9,444 nucleotides of DNA from Ruminococcus sp. CAG:382 (GTDB lineage: Bacteria; Bacillota; Clostridia; Oscillospirales; CAG-382). Positions 1 to 7,213 of this stretch are shown here, one piece after another. The DNA lies in NCBI GenBank assembly GCA_000433115.1, contig FR892174.1, positions 19,794 to 29,237 of the forward strand, read 5' to 3'. Every line of letters begins with the position of its first letter. The stretch's first letter is position 1. Made by a program: the position numbers and the translations under genes. The notes beneath the pieces are model-generated. The model had not been told where the DNA came from. It was given only the letters and a program-made list of their open reading frames with translations, and made no database searches.

Positions 1-818
1 TCGTTTCATCCAACGGTTCTACTTCCCAGGCTTCCGTCTGCGGCTCTACTCTCGCTCTTATGGATGCGGGCGTTCCGATTACCGCTCCCGTTGCCGGTAT
101 TTCCTGCGGTCTTATCACGGACGACGACGGCAGCTGGGCAACAATGATCGATATTCAGGGTCTTGAGGACTTCTTCGGCGACATGGACTTTAAGGTCGCA
201 GGAACAAAGAAGGGCATCACTGCCATTCAGATGGACCTTAAGATCGACGGTCTTACTCCCGAAATCATCAGAAATGCTCTTGAAACCACACGTAAGGGCA
301 GACTTTATATCATCGACGACATCATTCTTCCCTGCATCCCCGAGCCGCGCTCCGATGTTTCGAAGTATGCTCCCAAGATGATTTCCACAAAAATTGAGCC
401 CGATAAGATTCGTGAGGTCATCGGTACCGGCGGCAAGGTCATTCAGAAAATCTGTGCCGACACCGGTGCTCAGATCGACATTGAGGACGACGGCAGCGTA
501 TTTATCGCCGCTGTTGACAAGCGTGCCGCTTACAAAGCGCTCGATATCATCAACGCGATTGTTTCCGATCCCGAACCCGGCGCTATCTATACCGGTAAGG
601 TCACGGGCATTATCCCGATCGGCTGCTTTGTTGAATATGCACCCGGTAAGGAAGGTCTTGTTCACATCTCCAAGCTCGATACCAAGCGTGTCGAAAAGGT
701 TGAGGACGTCGTTCACATCGGCGACGAGATCAAGGTCATGGTTCTCGGCGTTGACAACAAGGGCAGAATCAATCTTTCCCGCCGCGACGCTCTCGAAGTT
801 TACGACGAAGAGAACTGA
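1..818 (+). CDS. pnp: Polyribonucleotide nucleotidyltransferase (PNPase), C-terminal part
   Basis: This is the 3' portion of the gene for PNPase, the cytoplasmic phosphorolytic 3'-to-5' exoribonuclease of mRNA turnover. The reading frame is open at the left edge (first full codon at base 3), giving 271 residues. The sequence begins with the SNGSTSQASVCGSTLALMDAG stretch of the second RNase PH core domain, written here only as the landmark 'SNGSTSQAS'. The acidic active-site segment with GDMDFKVAGT lies at about 175-210. A KH domain follows at about 385-575 with its GxxG loop (IGTGG, near 418-432), then an S1 RNA-binding domain at about 580-790 (YTGKVTGI, EGLVHISKL, GRINLSRRD). The protein stops soon after S1, with only a short acidic tail. 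Codon use is strongly biased (ATC for Ile, CGT for Arg, GGT/GGC for Gly), as expected for a highly expressed gene. Identity is essentially certain; the N-terminal half lies outside the window. Confidence 0.98.
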   Translation, partial: VSSNGSTSQASVCGSTLALMDAGVPITAPVAGISCGLITDDDGSWATMIDIQGLEDFFGDMDFKVAGTKKGITAIQMDLKIDGLTPEIIRNALETTRKGRLYIIDDIILPCIPEPRSDVSKYAPKMISTKIEPDKIREVIGTGGKVIQKICADTGAQIDIEDDGSVFIAAVDKRAAYKALDIINAIVSDPEPGAIYTGKVTGIIPIGCFVEYAPGKEGLVHISKLDTKRVEKVEDVVHIGDEIKVMVLGVDNKGRINLSRRDALEVYDEEN

Positions 819-837
819 TTACATCATTGTTTATATT

Positions 838-875
838 TTCAGCCCCATGCGGTTTTGCATGGGGCTGAATTTGTA
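838..875 (+). terminator. Rho-independent terminator of pnp
   Basis: A perfect 13-bp inverted repeat (838-850 with 857-869, core AGCCCCATGC / GCATGGGGCT) closes a 6-base GGTTTT loop 20 bases after the pnp stop. The T-tract that follows is short and interrupted (TTTGTAAT). The position and strong GC stem make it the likely pnp terminator, perhaps with some read-through. Confidence 0.8.
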
Positions 876-925
876 ATCGGACGGATGGGACAGGCATATT
901 ATTTGTCGGGGGAGGTTTGTCTGAT

Positions 926-2176
926 ATGAAAAAAACGGCGAGCATTATGCTTGTGCTTTGTCTTGCTTTTCTTGCGGCGTGCGGCAGTATTGCCGAAGGA
1001 CCGGAGGAAAGCGACGCGGCGGTGAGTACGGAAACATCCGAAGCGGATGTGGCAGTGGAAAACAATGAAGTGAAGGAGGGACGCGGTGTGATCAATTACG
1101 GATACGTGAAGGCGATATGGGTCAGTCAGTTTGATATGGCAGCGGTGTTGAAGCTTGACGAGGACGGATACAGAAAAGCGGTCGCAAAGATGATCTCAAA
1201 TATACGTTCGATGGGGCTGAACACCGTAATATTGCAGATACGTCCGTACGGCGACAGCTTTTATGAAAGCGATGTTTATCCGATGTCGCGATTTTTCGGC
1301 GGAGGATATGACGCTGTGGGTATTTTCGTCGGGATTTGCCACCGAAACGGGCTTTCGGTTCATGCGTGGATAAATCCGTACCGTCTTGAAACGGAAGAGA
1401 ACATGAAGCTCATTTCAAAGGATTGCGTGGTGAAGAGCTGGTTTTACGGCGGAGAGCTTTGCGAATGGGAGGGGAGATATTATCTCGACCCGTCAAAGGC
1501 GGAAGTACGTGAGCTTATCTGCGCGGGGGCGAGGGAAGCACTGACGAAATATGATTTCGACGGGCTTCACATGGATGATTATTTCTATCCGACAACGGAT
1601 GAAGCGTTTGACAGGGTATCATTTGAAAAGTCAGGCTCCGACGATTTGCGCGAGTTCCGCGAAAGCAGCGTGAATGAGCTGGTACGCATGCTCTATATGA
1701 CGGTGAAAAGTGTTGACAGCCGTCTGCTTTACGGAATTTCTCCGGCGGGAAACATCAAAACCGTGCGCCGCGTTTATTTTGCGGATGTGACGAAATGGTG
1801 TTCCGGGAGCGGGTACATCGACTATATAATGCCGCAGGTATATTTCGGGTTTCTGCACGCGAGCTGTCCGTTTGACAGTACGGTCGACGCATGGGGACAG
1901 GCGGTCACGGGTTCTGATGTAAGGTTGATCATCGGTATGACACTTAGCAAGGCGTGCTCCGGTCAGCCCGACGGATATGCCGGAACCGACGAGGGAAAAA
2001 ACGAATGGCTGACGCATGACGACATCATTGCGCGTTCGCTGGAATACGTTTACGGCTCGAAGTATTGCGACGGAGTTTCGCTGTTTTGCTATCAGTATCT
2101 TTTCGATCCGGTTGACGGTACGCCGAACGGCGCCATTCAAAGGGAGAAAAGCAATTTCGCGGCGGTACTGAAGTAA
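926..2176 (+). CDS. GHL10 (DUF187) glycosyl-hydrolase-like lipoprotein
   Basis: The product is a 416-residue secreted lipoprotein. The signal peptide starts MKK, has a hydrophobic stretch and ends in an LAAC lipobox, so Cys19 would be lipidated and anchored to the outer face of the membrane. An acidic Ser/Thr/Glu-rich linker (about 20-55) leads into a TIM-barrel domain of the glycosyl-hydrolase-like 10 family (DUF187, relatives of Bacillus YngK). Landmarks are IWVSQFD (64-70), QIRPYGDSFYESDVYP (104-119), HAWINPYR (146-153), YYLDPS (185-190) and the acidic motif DGLHMDDYFYP (212-222). The family is predicted to cleave glycans, possibly peptidoglycan-related; the substrate is not known. The ATG at 926 is chosen because GGAGG at 911-915 lies 10 bases upstream; the in-frame TTG at 917 is only 1 base from it. 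The gene follows the pnp terminator and precedes the SipL-like gene by 57 bases, so the two may be co-transcribed. No convincing promoter was found upstream. Confidence 0.88.
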   Translation: MKKTASIMLVLCLAFLAACGSIAEGPEESDAAVSTETSEADVAVENNEVKEGRGVINYGYVKAIWVSQFDMAAVLKLDEDGYRKAVAKMISNIRSMGLNTVILQIRPYGDSFYESDVYPMSRFFGGGYDAVGIFVGICHRNGLSVHAWINPYRLETEENMKLISKDCVVKSWFYGGELCEWEGRYYLDPSKAEVRELICAGAREALTKYDFDGLHMDDYFYPTTDEAFDRVSFEKSGSDDLREFRESSVNELVRMLYMTVKSVDSRLLYGISPAGNIKTVRRVYFADVTKWCSGSGYIDYIMPQVYFGFLHASCPFDSTVDAWGQAVTGSDVRLIIGMTLSKACSGQPDGYAGTDEGKNEWLTHDDIIARSLEYVYGSKYCDGVSLFCYQYLFDPVDGTPNGAIQREKSNFAAVLK

Positions 2177-2233
2177 TAAATTCCGCTTTTTCCGCATAAA
2201 TATCAAACAAAAATATGTGGGAGAAATGCGGAT

Positions 2234-3730
2234 ATGAAATCTGAGTTACAGACAATCAGCCTGCCGAAGGCAATAAAACCCGAGCACTGCTTCAAGGACA
2301 TTGAGACAGAGGGAGTTCTGCCCGATTATTCGCCGGATATTTCGCGTCTTGTACGCGTGGACGCCGCGCCATGTGTTGAAAACGTAAGGTGTGACGACAA
2401 ATGCGAGATAAGCGGAAAGCTGGTTTTCGGGTTGCTTTATGAAAGTGATTACAAATCGAAGCTTGCGTATACGACATTTACGGTGCCGTTTGAGCTGAAA
2501 TGCGACGCATTGGCGGCGAAGGAGATATATCCCGACGTGCGGTGCGACTGTACGTATCTGACATGCAGGCTGCTCGGTCAGCGCAAGGTATCTATCAAGG
2601 CGAAGCTGGATGCGGTGATGACCGGAGTCAGGGTCGATGATATTACCGTCGCAAAGGCGGACGGCAGCGACCTGAACACGTTTTTCAAAACGGAAACACT
2701 CGCGGTATCGCTGCCCGTGGCTCGTGCCGAAGCGGAGGCGGAAATAAAGGAAAATCTCCGTATCGGTGAGGCTGTTGCGTCGGTCGTGTATTCAACGGCG
2801 GTGTTTGCACCCGCAGAGACGGAAGCGTTTGATACGTCGGCGGCGGTGAAAGCGGATATGCATATAAGTACGCTCTGCGAGCTGCCGGACGGCGGATACA
2901 GGATGTATGCGCACACCGTTCCCGTTGAGGTTTCGGTCAAAAACGACGCTATAAACGGTGACAGTACGCTTGAGGCTAAGATGGATTATTCGGAGCTGAG
3001 CGCCGTTGCCGATCTTGACGAATACGGTGAAAACAAGGTCATAAACCTGCATTGCAATGTCCGTGCGGCTGTTACGGTACGGCAAGAGGGAGAAGTCACG
3101 CTGCCGCTCGACGCATTCAGTCGCAAGCATACATGCAAGTGCACGAGAGACGACGCCGATTTTGACATACGCGTGCCGCAAGCCGGAAAAACGGTGTCGC
3201 TGGAACGCAGTCACGAGATTGACGGCGATATTTCGGCAGTGCTCGGCAGCGCTACGGCTTTTGAGATCGGCGAGGCGAGGGTGAGCGGCAATATGCTGCT
3301 TGTCAGGGGAAAGGCAAAAACCGATGTGCTGGCACAGAGCGGTGAATCGGTCGTGAGCCGTACTTTTACGGATGATTTTGAGGACAGTATACCGTTTTCG
3401 GGCGATATCGTTCCGTCGGTCGGCGACATTACGGTGTTTGAATCAAAGGCGGAGCTTTACGGCGACACGCTGAACATACGTGCGATGGCGTTTGTAGGGC
3501 TGAGCGGTGACGAACACAGGCATATTCCGGTGCTTGCCGCAGTGGAGCTTGGCGATGCGGATGAGCCTGTCGGCGGCGGGTTCCGGTTCTATTACCCCGA
3601 CGAGAGCGAGACGATCTGGGACATCGCGAAGAAATACCGTGTTGACCCCGAAAGGCTGATGAGCGACAATGCCGAAAGCATTGCGCCGGACGGAAGGCTG
3701 AACGGAAAGAGATATATTACAATACGATAA
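2234..3730 (+). CDS. SipL-like spore morphogenesis protein (SPOCS/DUF3794 domains plus LysM)
   Basis: The product is a 498-residue soluble protein without a signal peptide. The N-terminal segment (about 25-130) has the SPOCS/DUF3794 signature EGVLPDYSPDISRLVRVDA, then YESDYKSKLAYTTFTVPF and a later QRKVSIKAKLDAVMTG strand. Weaker repeats of the same type appear around 200-290 and 310-430. The C-terminus (about 451-498) is a LysM module with ETIWDIAKKYRVDPERLM. SPOCS repeats plus a C-terminal LysM is the architecture of Clostridioides difficile SipL, which binds SpoIVA through its LysM domain and drives coat localisation around the forespore in the mother cell. Length is close to that of SipL. 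The start at 2234 is set by GGGAG at 2219-2223, 10 bases upstream. SipL orthology is inferred from architecture; other DUF3794 proteins exist in Clostridia, so no gene symbol is assigned. Transcription by sigma-E would be expected but a convincing site was not seen. Confidence 0.85.
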   Translation: MKSELQTISLPKAIKPEHCFKDIETEGVLPDYSPDISRLVRVDAAPCVENVRCDDKCEISGKLVFGLLYESDYKSKLAYTTFTVPFELKCDALAAKEIYPDVRCDCTYLTCRLLGQRKVSIKAKLDAVMTGVRVDDITVAKADGSDLNTFFKTETLAVSLPVARAEAEAEIKENLRIGEAVASVVYSTAVFAPAETEAFDTSAAVKADMHISTLCELPDGGYRMYAHTVPVEVSVKNDAINGDSTLEAKMDYSELSAVADLDEYGENKVINLHCNVRAAVTVRQEGEVTLPLDAFSRKHTCKCTRDDADFDIRVPQAGKTVSLERSHEIDGDISAVLGSATAFEIGEARVSGNMLLVRGKAKTDVLAQSGESVVSRTFTDDFEDSIPFSGDIVPSVGDITVFESKAELYGDTLNIRAMAFVGLSGDEHRHIPVLAAVELGDADEPVGGGFRFYYPDESETIWDIAKKYRVDPERLMSDNAESIAPDGRLNGKRYITIR

Positions 3731-3737
3731 AAAACAG

Positions 3738-3768
3738 TCTCCGCATGACGGTACATGTCATGCGGAGA
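3738..3768. terminator. Bidirectional terminator between convergent genes
   Basis: A perfect 12-bp stem (3738-3749 TCTCCGCATGAC with 3757-3768) and a 7-base loop lie 7 bases after the stop of the SipL-like gene and 5 bases after the stop of the convergent minus-strand gene. Read on the minus strand it is followed by CTGTTTTTTATC, a good T-tract. Read on the plus strand the tail is only TATTGTTATG. It should therefore stop minus-strand transcription best while also serving the plus-strand genes. Confidence 0.88.
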
Positions 3769-3773
3769 TATTG

Positions 3774-4748
3774 TTATGAAAAGATGCGTCTGAGTGCACC
3801 CATGCGGCGGGCTGTCACAATCGCACCGGCAGTCTGGTTCACACACACCTCGGTATAACGCAGGGCGGCAGGAGGGATCGTTACGAATTGTCCCAGTGTT
3901 TTCAGGGCATTTGAGAGAATTACGATACATTCCGTGCGGCTTTTATCGGCGAATGCGTCGTTGAGTTTTTCGTTATATCCCTCGACTTGCTCCAGCGAAA
4001 GCGGCTCCTCGCCGCAGATTATGCGACCTATGGCGCGGGTGAATACAAGCTCGAACACGTTGAACAGGACATGTTCGTAGTGATTGTCATAGTTCCTCAA
4101 CAGGTCGGTTACGGCGCTGTCTGAGAAGAGGCGGCAGAAAGCATTCTCGCAGTAGAGCTGTTCGATATAGTTCTTGATGAATTCGACGCCGACGGTGGGC
4201 TTCATGTTGATATACGGTGTGTAATCGGCGGATATCACGATGTCCTGAGCAAACAGTCGGTGATTATCGGGAATGTATTTTTTGAAAAAGAACGAAAGCG
4301 CCTTGCGGACGGTGCCGCCGTAATATATGCAGCCGTAATCGTTGAAGGCGGGGAGCAGCGACTGGTAGACACGCTTTGCCTTTAGGAGAAGTTCACGCTG
4401 ACGTGCGACACCGTCGGTATATACGGCGTTGACGCCGTTTTCAATGAGATAGGCGACAGCATCGTCCGGCTCGGAGAATTTTTTCAGCCCGAGACCGAGA
4501 AGAAAATATATCGAATTCAGAAGTTCCTGCGCGGTTTCGACGGTCACGGAGCTGCTCATGCCGTCCGTGTATCGCTCGGTGAGAAACGCGAGAAGCTCTC
4601 CGCAGCCGCGCTTTATCTCGATCTCTTCGCCGGCGGTGAGCATTTCGCGGTTTACGGCGGCATTCATGAGCGTCAGAAAATAATCGGCTTCGCTGAGGGC
4701 GCGTCGGTCGATTTTGCGTTGGTATTCGGGAAGATTATTCGTCGCCAT
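3774..4748 (-). CDS. Uncharacterised protein, DUF6179-like
   Basis: The product is a 324-residue protein of unknown function, second in a two-gene minus-strand operon. It has no signal peptide and no clear membrane segment; it appears mainly helical and cytoplasmic. Visible blocks are an N-terminal helical region with ETAQELLNSIYFLLGLGL (about 71-88), a central segment KAKRVYQS (123-130) and YYGGTVRKALSFFFKKY (142-158), then FAQDIVISADYTP (166-178). These recall, from memory, the Firmicutes family DUF6179, which often sits beside DUF6323; I could not check this. The start is taken as the ATG at 4748, not the open frame reaching 4901. GAGG sits 6 bases upstream of 4748, and the ATG lies inside the end of the upstream gene, overlapping it by 14 bases, a typical arrangement for translational coupling. 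The gene ends just before a strong terminator. The ORF is secure; the family label is tentative. Confidence 0.7.
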   Translation of the reverse strand: MATNNLPEYQRKIDRRALSEADYFLTLMNAAVNREMLTAGEEIEIKRGCGELLAFLTERYTDGMSSSVTVETAQELLNSIYFLLGLGLKKFSEPDDAVAYLIENGVNAVYTDGVARQRELLLKAKRVYQSLLPAFNDYGCIYYGGTVRKALSFFFKKYIPDNHRLFAQDIVISADYTPYINMKPTVGVEFIKNYIEQLYCENAFCRLFSDSAVTDLLRNYDNHYEHVLFNVFELVFTRAIGRIICGEEPLSLEQVEGYNEKLNDAFADKSRTECIVILSNALKTLGQFVTIPPAALRYTEVCVNQTAGAIVTARRMGALRRIFS

Positions 4749-5250
4749 TGTCGTCCTCGCTGTCCTTCTTGCCGTCCCAGCTGCGGTCGGCTTCAAGATT
4801 ATCCTTTTTTGAAAAATATGTGCCGTCGCGGACGGTACGTGACAGCTTGTCAAGCTCGTCGTTTTCAAGCAGGTCGAAATCGCCGCGGCAGACACCGTCA
4901 AACAGCTTGCGCATAAGTTTCATCAGCTCGACGTCGCCTATACGGTCGTCAGTCTCGTTTTTGTAGAGGTAAAAGGCGCGTATAAGCTCATGAAGGCTGT
5001 CTTCGAAATTTGCGAGGTTGATGTTCGGCGAATCGCAGAATTCGTATATCAGACGGTCGATTATGCCGTTTCCGAATTCGACGCGACCTTCCGCCCTAAG
5101 CGCCGCATTCCGAGTTTCGCAAAGCCTCAGCGCCTGTTCCTCGCTCAGAACCAGACCGAATTTTGCGGTGTATTCGTTTGTTGCCATTATGCTGTTTACC
5201 GTGCGGGCGGCGGGAAGAGAGGTTTGCAGTATATCAAGCCAATGCTCCAT
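4735..5250 (-). CDS. Uncharacterised protein, DUF6323-like
   Basis: The product is a 171-residue soluble protein, first gene of the minus-strand operon. A segment at about 28-50 (TAKFGLVLSEEQALRLCETR) is followed by GRVEFGNGIIDRLIYEFCDS (55-74), a helix with LHELIRAFYLYKNET (87-101) and then KLFDGVCRGDFDLL (116-128). The C-terminal 25 residues are very acidic and lysine-rich, probably disordered. This pattern matches what I remember of the clostridial family DUF6323, for which no function is known to me. The ATG at 5250 is chosen because AGGAG at 5261-5265 lies 10 bases upstream; the in-frame GTG at 5259 is only 1 base from it. A promoter with a 17-base spacer lies immediately upstream. The stop codon overlaps the start of the following DUF6179-like gene, so the two proteins may form a complex or act in one process. 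Confidence 0.75.
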   Translation of the reverse strand: MEHWLDILQTSLPAARTVNSIMATNEYTAKFGLVLSEEQALRLCETRNAALRAEGRVEFGNGIIDRLIYEFCDSPNINLANFEDSLHELIRAFYLYKNETDDRIGDVELMKLMRKLFDGVCRGDFDLLENDELDKLSRTVRDGTYFSKKDNLEADRSWDGKKDSEDDNGDE

Positions 5251-5282
5251 GTTAATCACGCTCCTGTCCTTTGATACATATA

Positions 5283-5311
5283 TTTATACACCAAAATGTG
5301 CGCTTTTTCAA
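5283..5311 (-). promoter_or_regulatory. Sigma-A-type promoter of the DUF6323/DUF6179-like operon
   Basis: On the minus strand, TTGAAA (5311-5306) is followed after exactly 17 bases by TATAAA (5288-5283). Transcription would start near 5276, giving a leader of about 25 bases that contains the AGGAG ribosome binding site at 5261-5265. The two hexamers and spacing are close to the housekeeping consensus, suggesting vegetative expression. Confidence 0.75.
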
Positions 5312-5314
5312 GTC

Positions 5315-5343
5315 TTGATTTTTTAATAATTCTGTGTTATAGT
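5315..5343 (+). promoter_or_regulatory. Possible upstream promoter toward the acyltransferase gene
   Basis: TTGATT (5315-5320), a 17-base AT-rich spacer and TATAGT (5338-5343) form a second plus-strand promoter candidate about 155 bases before the ATG at 5498. It is separate from the stronger candidate at 5440-5468. Its spacer and elements are good, but the region is AT-rich, so chance resemblance is possible. Confidence 0.4.
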
Positions 5344-5439
5344 ATACGCGCATAATGATATATTTTTTTACAGACACGTGATTTTTGCGTCACATCCCGG
5401 ATTGTGTCGGAATCTCGGACGGAAATGCGAATGTGTCTA

Positions 5440-5468
5440 TTGAAATTGTTTTGGTGCCTATCTATAAT
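5440..5468 (+). promoter_or_regulatory. Sigma-A-type promoter of the plsC-like/lipid kinase operon
   Basis: TTGAAA (5440-5445), a 17-base spacer and a perfect TATAAT (5463-5468) lie 29 bases before the start codon at 5498. The start site would be near 5475. GGAGA at 5486-5490, 7 bases before the ATG, is the ribosome binding site. This is the best-matching -10 element in the window. Confidence 0.8.
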
Positions 5469-5497
5469 TACTATCGAAAACTGTCGGAGAAAGTCGG

Positions 5498-6214
5498 ATG
5501 CTGAAATTGTTATGGGTCATACCCGGTGTCGTCGGAGCATATATTCTGCTTCTTTGCGTTTCGTCGCTTTTTGTCGATAAGACACGGGAGTATGAGCGCG
5601 ACAGCGCATTTTACCGTTTTCTTCTGAACAGCGCGACGGCTTGTGCGCTTGTCATATGCCGCCTTAAGGTCAGGGTTACCGGAGCGGAAAAGCTGCCGGA
5701 GGGACGGTTTTTGTTTGTGTGCAACCACCGCTCCAAGTTTGATCCGATAATAAGCTGGTATATTTTCAGAAAAAATCACCTTGCGTTCATATCGAAACCC
5801 GAAAACTTCAACGTGCCGGTCTTCGGGCGATTCATACGCAAATGCTGCTTCATGACTATCGACCGTTCCGATGCGCGCAGCTCTCTCGGAACATTCACAA
5901 AAGCGGCGGAGCTTATGAAAAACGACGTTGTTTCGGTCGGTGTTTATCCGGAAGGGACGCGTAATCGCGACGGTTCGCTGCTTCCGTTTCATGACGGCGT
6001 GTTCATCATCGCCCGCAAGGCGGATGTGCCGATCGTTGTCGCGACGATTGACGGCACTGAAAAAATCACGCACAATTACCCGTGGAAACGGACACATATC
6101 CGGCTTGATATTGTCGGAGTCATAGACAGAGATTTTGTTAATGCACACCGTACAGCCGCAGTCGGTGTCGCGGTACGTGAAATGATGGAAAATAACCTGA
6201 AGGGAACAGAATGA
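5498..6214 (+). CDS. 1-acyl-sn-glycerol-3-phosphate acyltransferase family protein (PlsC-like)
   Basis: This 238-residue membrane enzyme of the PlsC/LPLAT family is predicted to transfer an acyl group to lysophosphatidic acid, making phosphatidic acid at the inner face of the cytoplasmic membrane. Residues 4-26 form a hydrophobic N-terminal membrane segment. The catalytic HX4D motif is present as NHRSKFD (His77, Asp82), and the substrate-phosphate motif as YPEGTRNRDG (150-159, EGTR at 152-155). FVCNH before the first motif and VPIVVATIDG after the second are also family-typical. Length is normal for a bacterial PlsC. A GGAGA site lies 7 bases before the ATG. The stop codon overlaps the start of the lipid-kinase gene (ATGA), so the two should be translationally coupled. 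Genomes of this type often carry several PlsC paralogues, so substrate and essentiality are not certain and no symbol is given. Confidence 0.93.
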   Translation: MLKLLWVIPGVVGAYILLLCVSSLFVDKTREYERDSAFYRFLLNSATACALVICRLKVRVTGAEKLPEGRFLFVCNHRSKFDPIISWYIFRKNHLAFISKPENFNVPVFGRFIRKCCFMTIDRSDARSSLGTFTKAAELMKNDVVSVGVYPEGTRNRDGSLLPFHDGVFIIARKADVPIVVATIDGTEKITHNYPWKRTHIRLDIVGVIDRDFVNAHRTAAVGVAVREMMENNLKGTE

Positions 6215-7119
6215 TCATGGCAAAATACAATGTGCTTTACAATCCGCTTGCCGGAAACGGAAAAGGAGAAAATGCGGCAAAAAAGCTGAAGGAGCTTCTG
6301 AACGGCGACGAGCTGACTTTTACCGACATGACAAAAGTGAGTGATTACAGGGCACTTTTTGCGTCGATGCCCGAGGACGAACGAGTTATCGTTTCGGGCG
6401 GCGACGGAACGCTGAACAGGTTTATCAACGATACCGAAGAGGTTGCATTTGTAAATCCTGTCTATTATTATGCAACGGGCAGCGGAAACGATTTCCTCAA
6501 GGATATCGGCGGAAATGTCGGTGACAAGCCGGTGTGTATTGACAAATATCTGAAGGCACTTCCCACAGTAGATGTCAAAGGTAAGTCGTATCGGTTCATA
6601 AACGGCATCGGCTACGGTATTGACGGCTATTGCTGTGAGGTGGGCGACAAGCTGCGTGAAACGAGCGACAAACCCATAAATTACGCCGACATTGCGATAA
6701 AGGGTCTGCTGTTCCATTATCATCCTACTTCTGCGACGGTGATCGTTGACGGTGTGGAGCATAAATACAAAAAAGTATGGCTTGCGCCCACTATGAACGG
6801 CAGATATTACGGCGGCGGTATGATACCGACCCCGAAACAGGACAGACTCAACAAGGAACACACCGTCTCCGTCATGGTGTATTACGGTTCGGGGAAAATC
6901 AAGTCGCTTGCGGTTTTCCCATCGATATTCAAGGGGGAACACGTCAATCACAAAGAAATGGTCGAAGTGCTTTCGGGCAAAGAGATCACCGTGAGGTTCG
7001 ATTCGCCTGCCGCTTTGCAGGTTGACGGTGAGACGATCATCGGCGTTACCGAGTACAGTGTCCGCACAGGTAAGGCTGCCGAAAAGCTGAATCCTGCCGA
7101 AGCGTTCGTTTGTGCATGA
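6211..7119 (+). CDS. Diacylglycerol kinase catalytic-domain lipid kinase (YegS/DgkB type)
   Basis: This 302-residue soluble enzyme belongs to the DAGK_cat/LCB5 family, which phosphorylates diacylglycerol or related lipids with ATP. Family motifs are visible in order: NPLAGNGKG (11-19), the nucleotide-binding SGGDGTLN (62-69), ATGSGNDF (88-95), then NGRYYGGGM (196-204) and LQVDGE (269-274) of the C-terminal beta domain. Length is typical. The ATG at 6211 overlaps the TGA of the upstream acyltransferase gene, and AGGG at 6201-6204 lies 6 bases upstream; an in-frame ATG at 6217 is possible but is 12 bases from that site. Coupling to an acyltransferase suggests recycling of diacylglycerol into phosphatidic acid, as DgkB does in Bacillus. 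Family sequence alone does not settle the lipid substrate. The gene ends before a hairpin terminator. Confidence 0.93.
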   Translation: MIMAKYNVLYNPLAGNGKGENAAKKLKELLNGDELTFTDMTKVSDYRALFASMPEDERVIVSGGDGTLNRFINDTEEVAFVNPVYYYATGSGNDFLKDIGGNVGDKPVCIDKYLKALPTVDVKGKSYRFINGIGYGIDGYCCEVGDKLRETSDKPINYADIAIKGLLFHYHPTSATVIVDGVEHKYKKVWLAPTMNGRYYGGGMIPTPKQDRLNKEHTVSVMVYYGSGKIKSLAVFPSIFKGEHVNHKEMVEVLSGKEITVRFDSPAALQVDGETIIGVTEYSVRTGKAAEKLNPAEAFVCA

Positions 7120-7143
7120 AAATATAAACGTTATGAAAAATAT

Positions 7144-7177
7144 TGCCGTCGCTTTCTGCGGCGGCATTTTCATTTTC
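7144..7177 (+). terminator. Rho-independent terminator of the lipid operon
   Basis: A 9-bp stem (7144-7152 TGCCGTCGC with 7158-7166 GCGGCGGCA, one G-U pair) with a 5-base loop is followed directly by TTTTCATTTTC. It lies 24 bases after the stop of the lipid kinase gene and separates it from the next gene. Confidence 0.85.
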
Positions 7178-7213
7178 ACTGCCGGAGAAGCATATATTTG
7201 AACGGTGATTTTT

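Noticed and set aside
6..716. Long minus-strand ORF opposite pnp (236 codons)
   Set aside because: It is the antisense shadow of a strongly codon-biased PNPase gene, and has no recognisable domain.
2174..2202. Sigma-E-like elements upstream of the SipL-like gene (TAATAAAT and CATAAATAT)
   Set aside because: Spacing is near the expected range, but both elements depart from the Bacillus sigma-E consensus and the -35 overlaps the preceding stop codon. It was not listed as a feature.
2191..2232. Inverted repeat TCCGCAT / ATGCGGA around the ribosome binding site of the SipL-like gene
   Set aside because: Only 7 bp with a 28-base loop, without extension on either side; it is easily expected by chance and too weak to claim control of translation.
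4749..4901. Upstream open extension of the DUF6179-like gene on the minus strand
   Set aside because: The extra 51 residues lie wholly inside the DUF6323-like gene in another frame and have shadow-like composition. The ATG at 4748 has a GAGG site 6 bases upstream and the overlap typical of coupled genes.
6076..7179. Minus-strand ORF of 367 codons opposite the lipid operon
   Set aside because: It lies antisense to two clearly identified enzymes, spans their junction and the terminator, and shows no domain, so it is a shadow frame.
7170..7198. Sigma-E-like promoter (TCATTTT, 14 bases, CATATATT) before the NodB-like gene
   Set aside because: Spacing is good, but transcription would begin near 7205, inside the ribosome binding site, and the -35 lies in the T-tract of a terminator. 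It is suggestive only.
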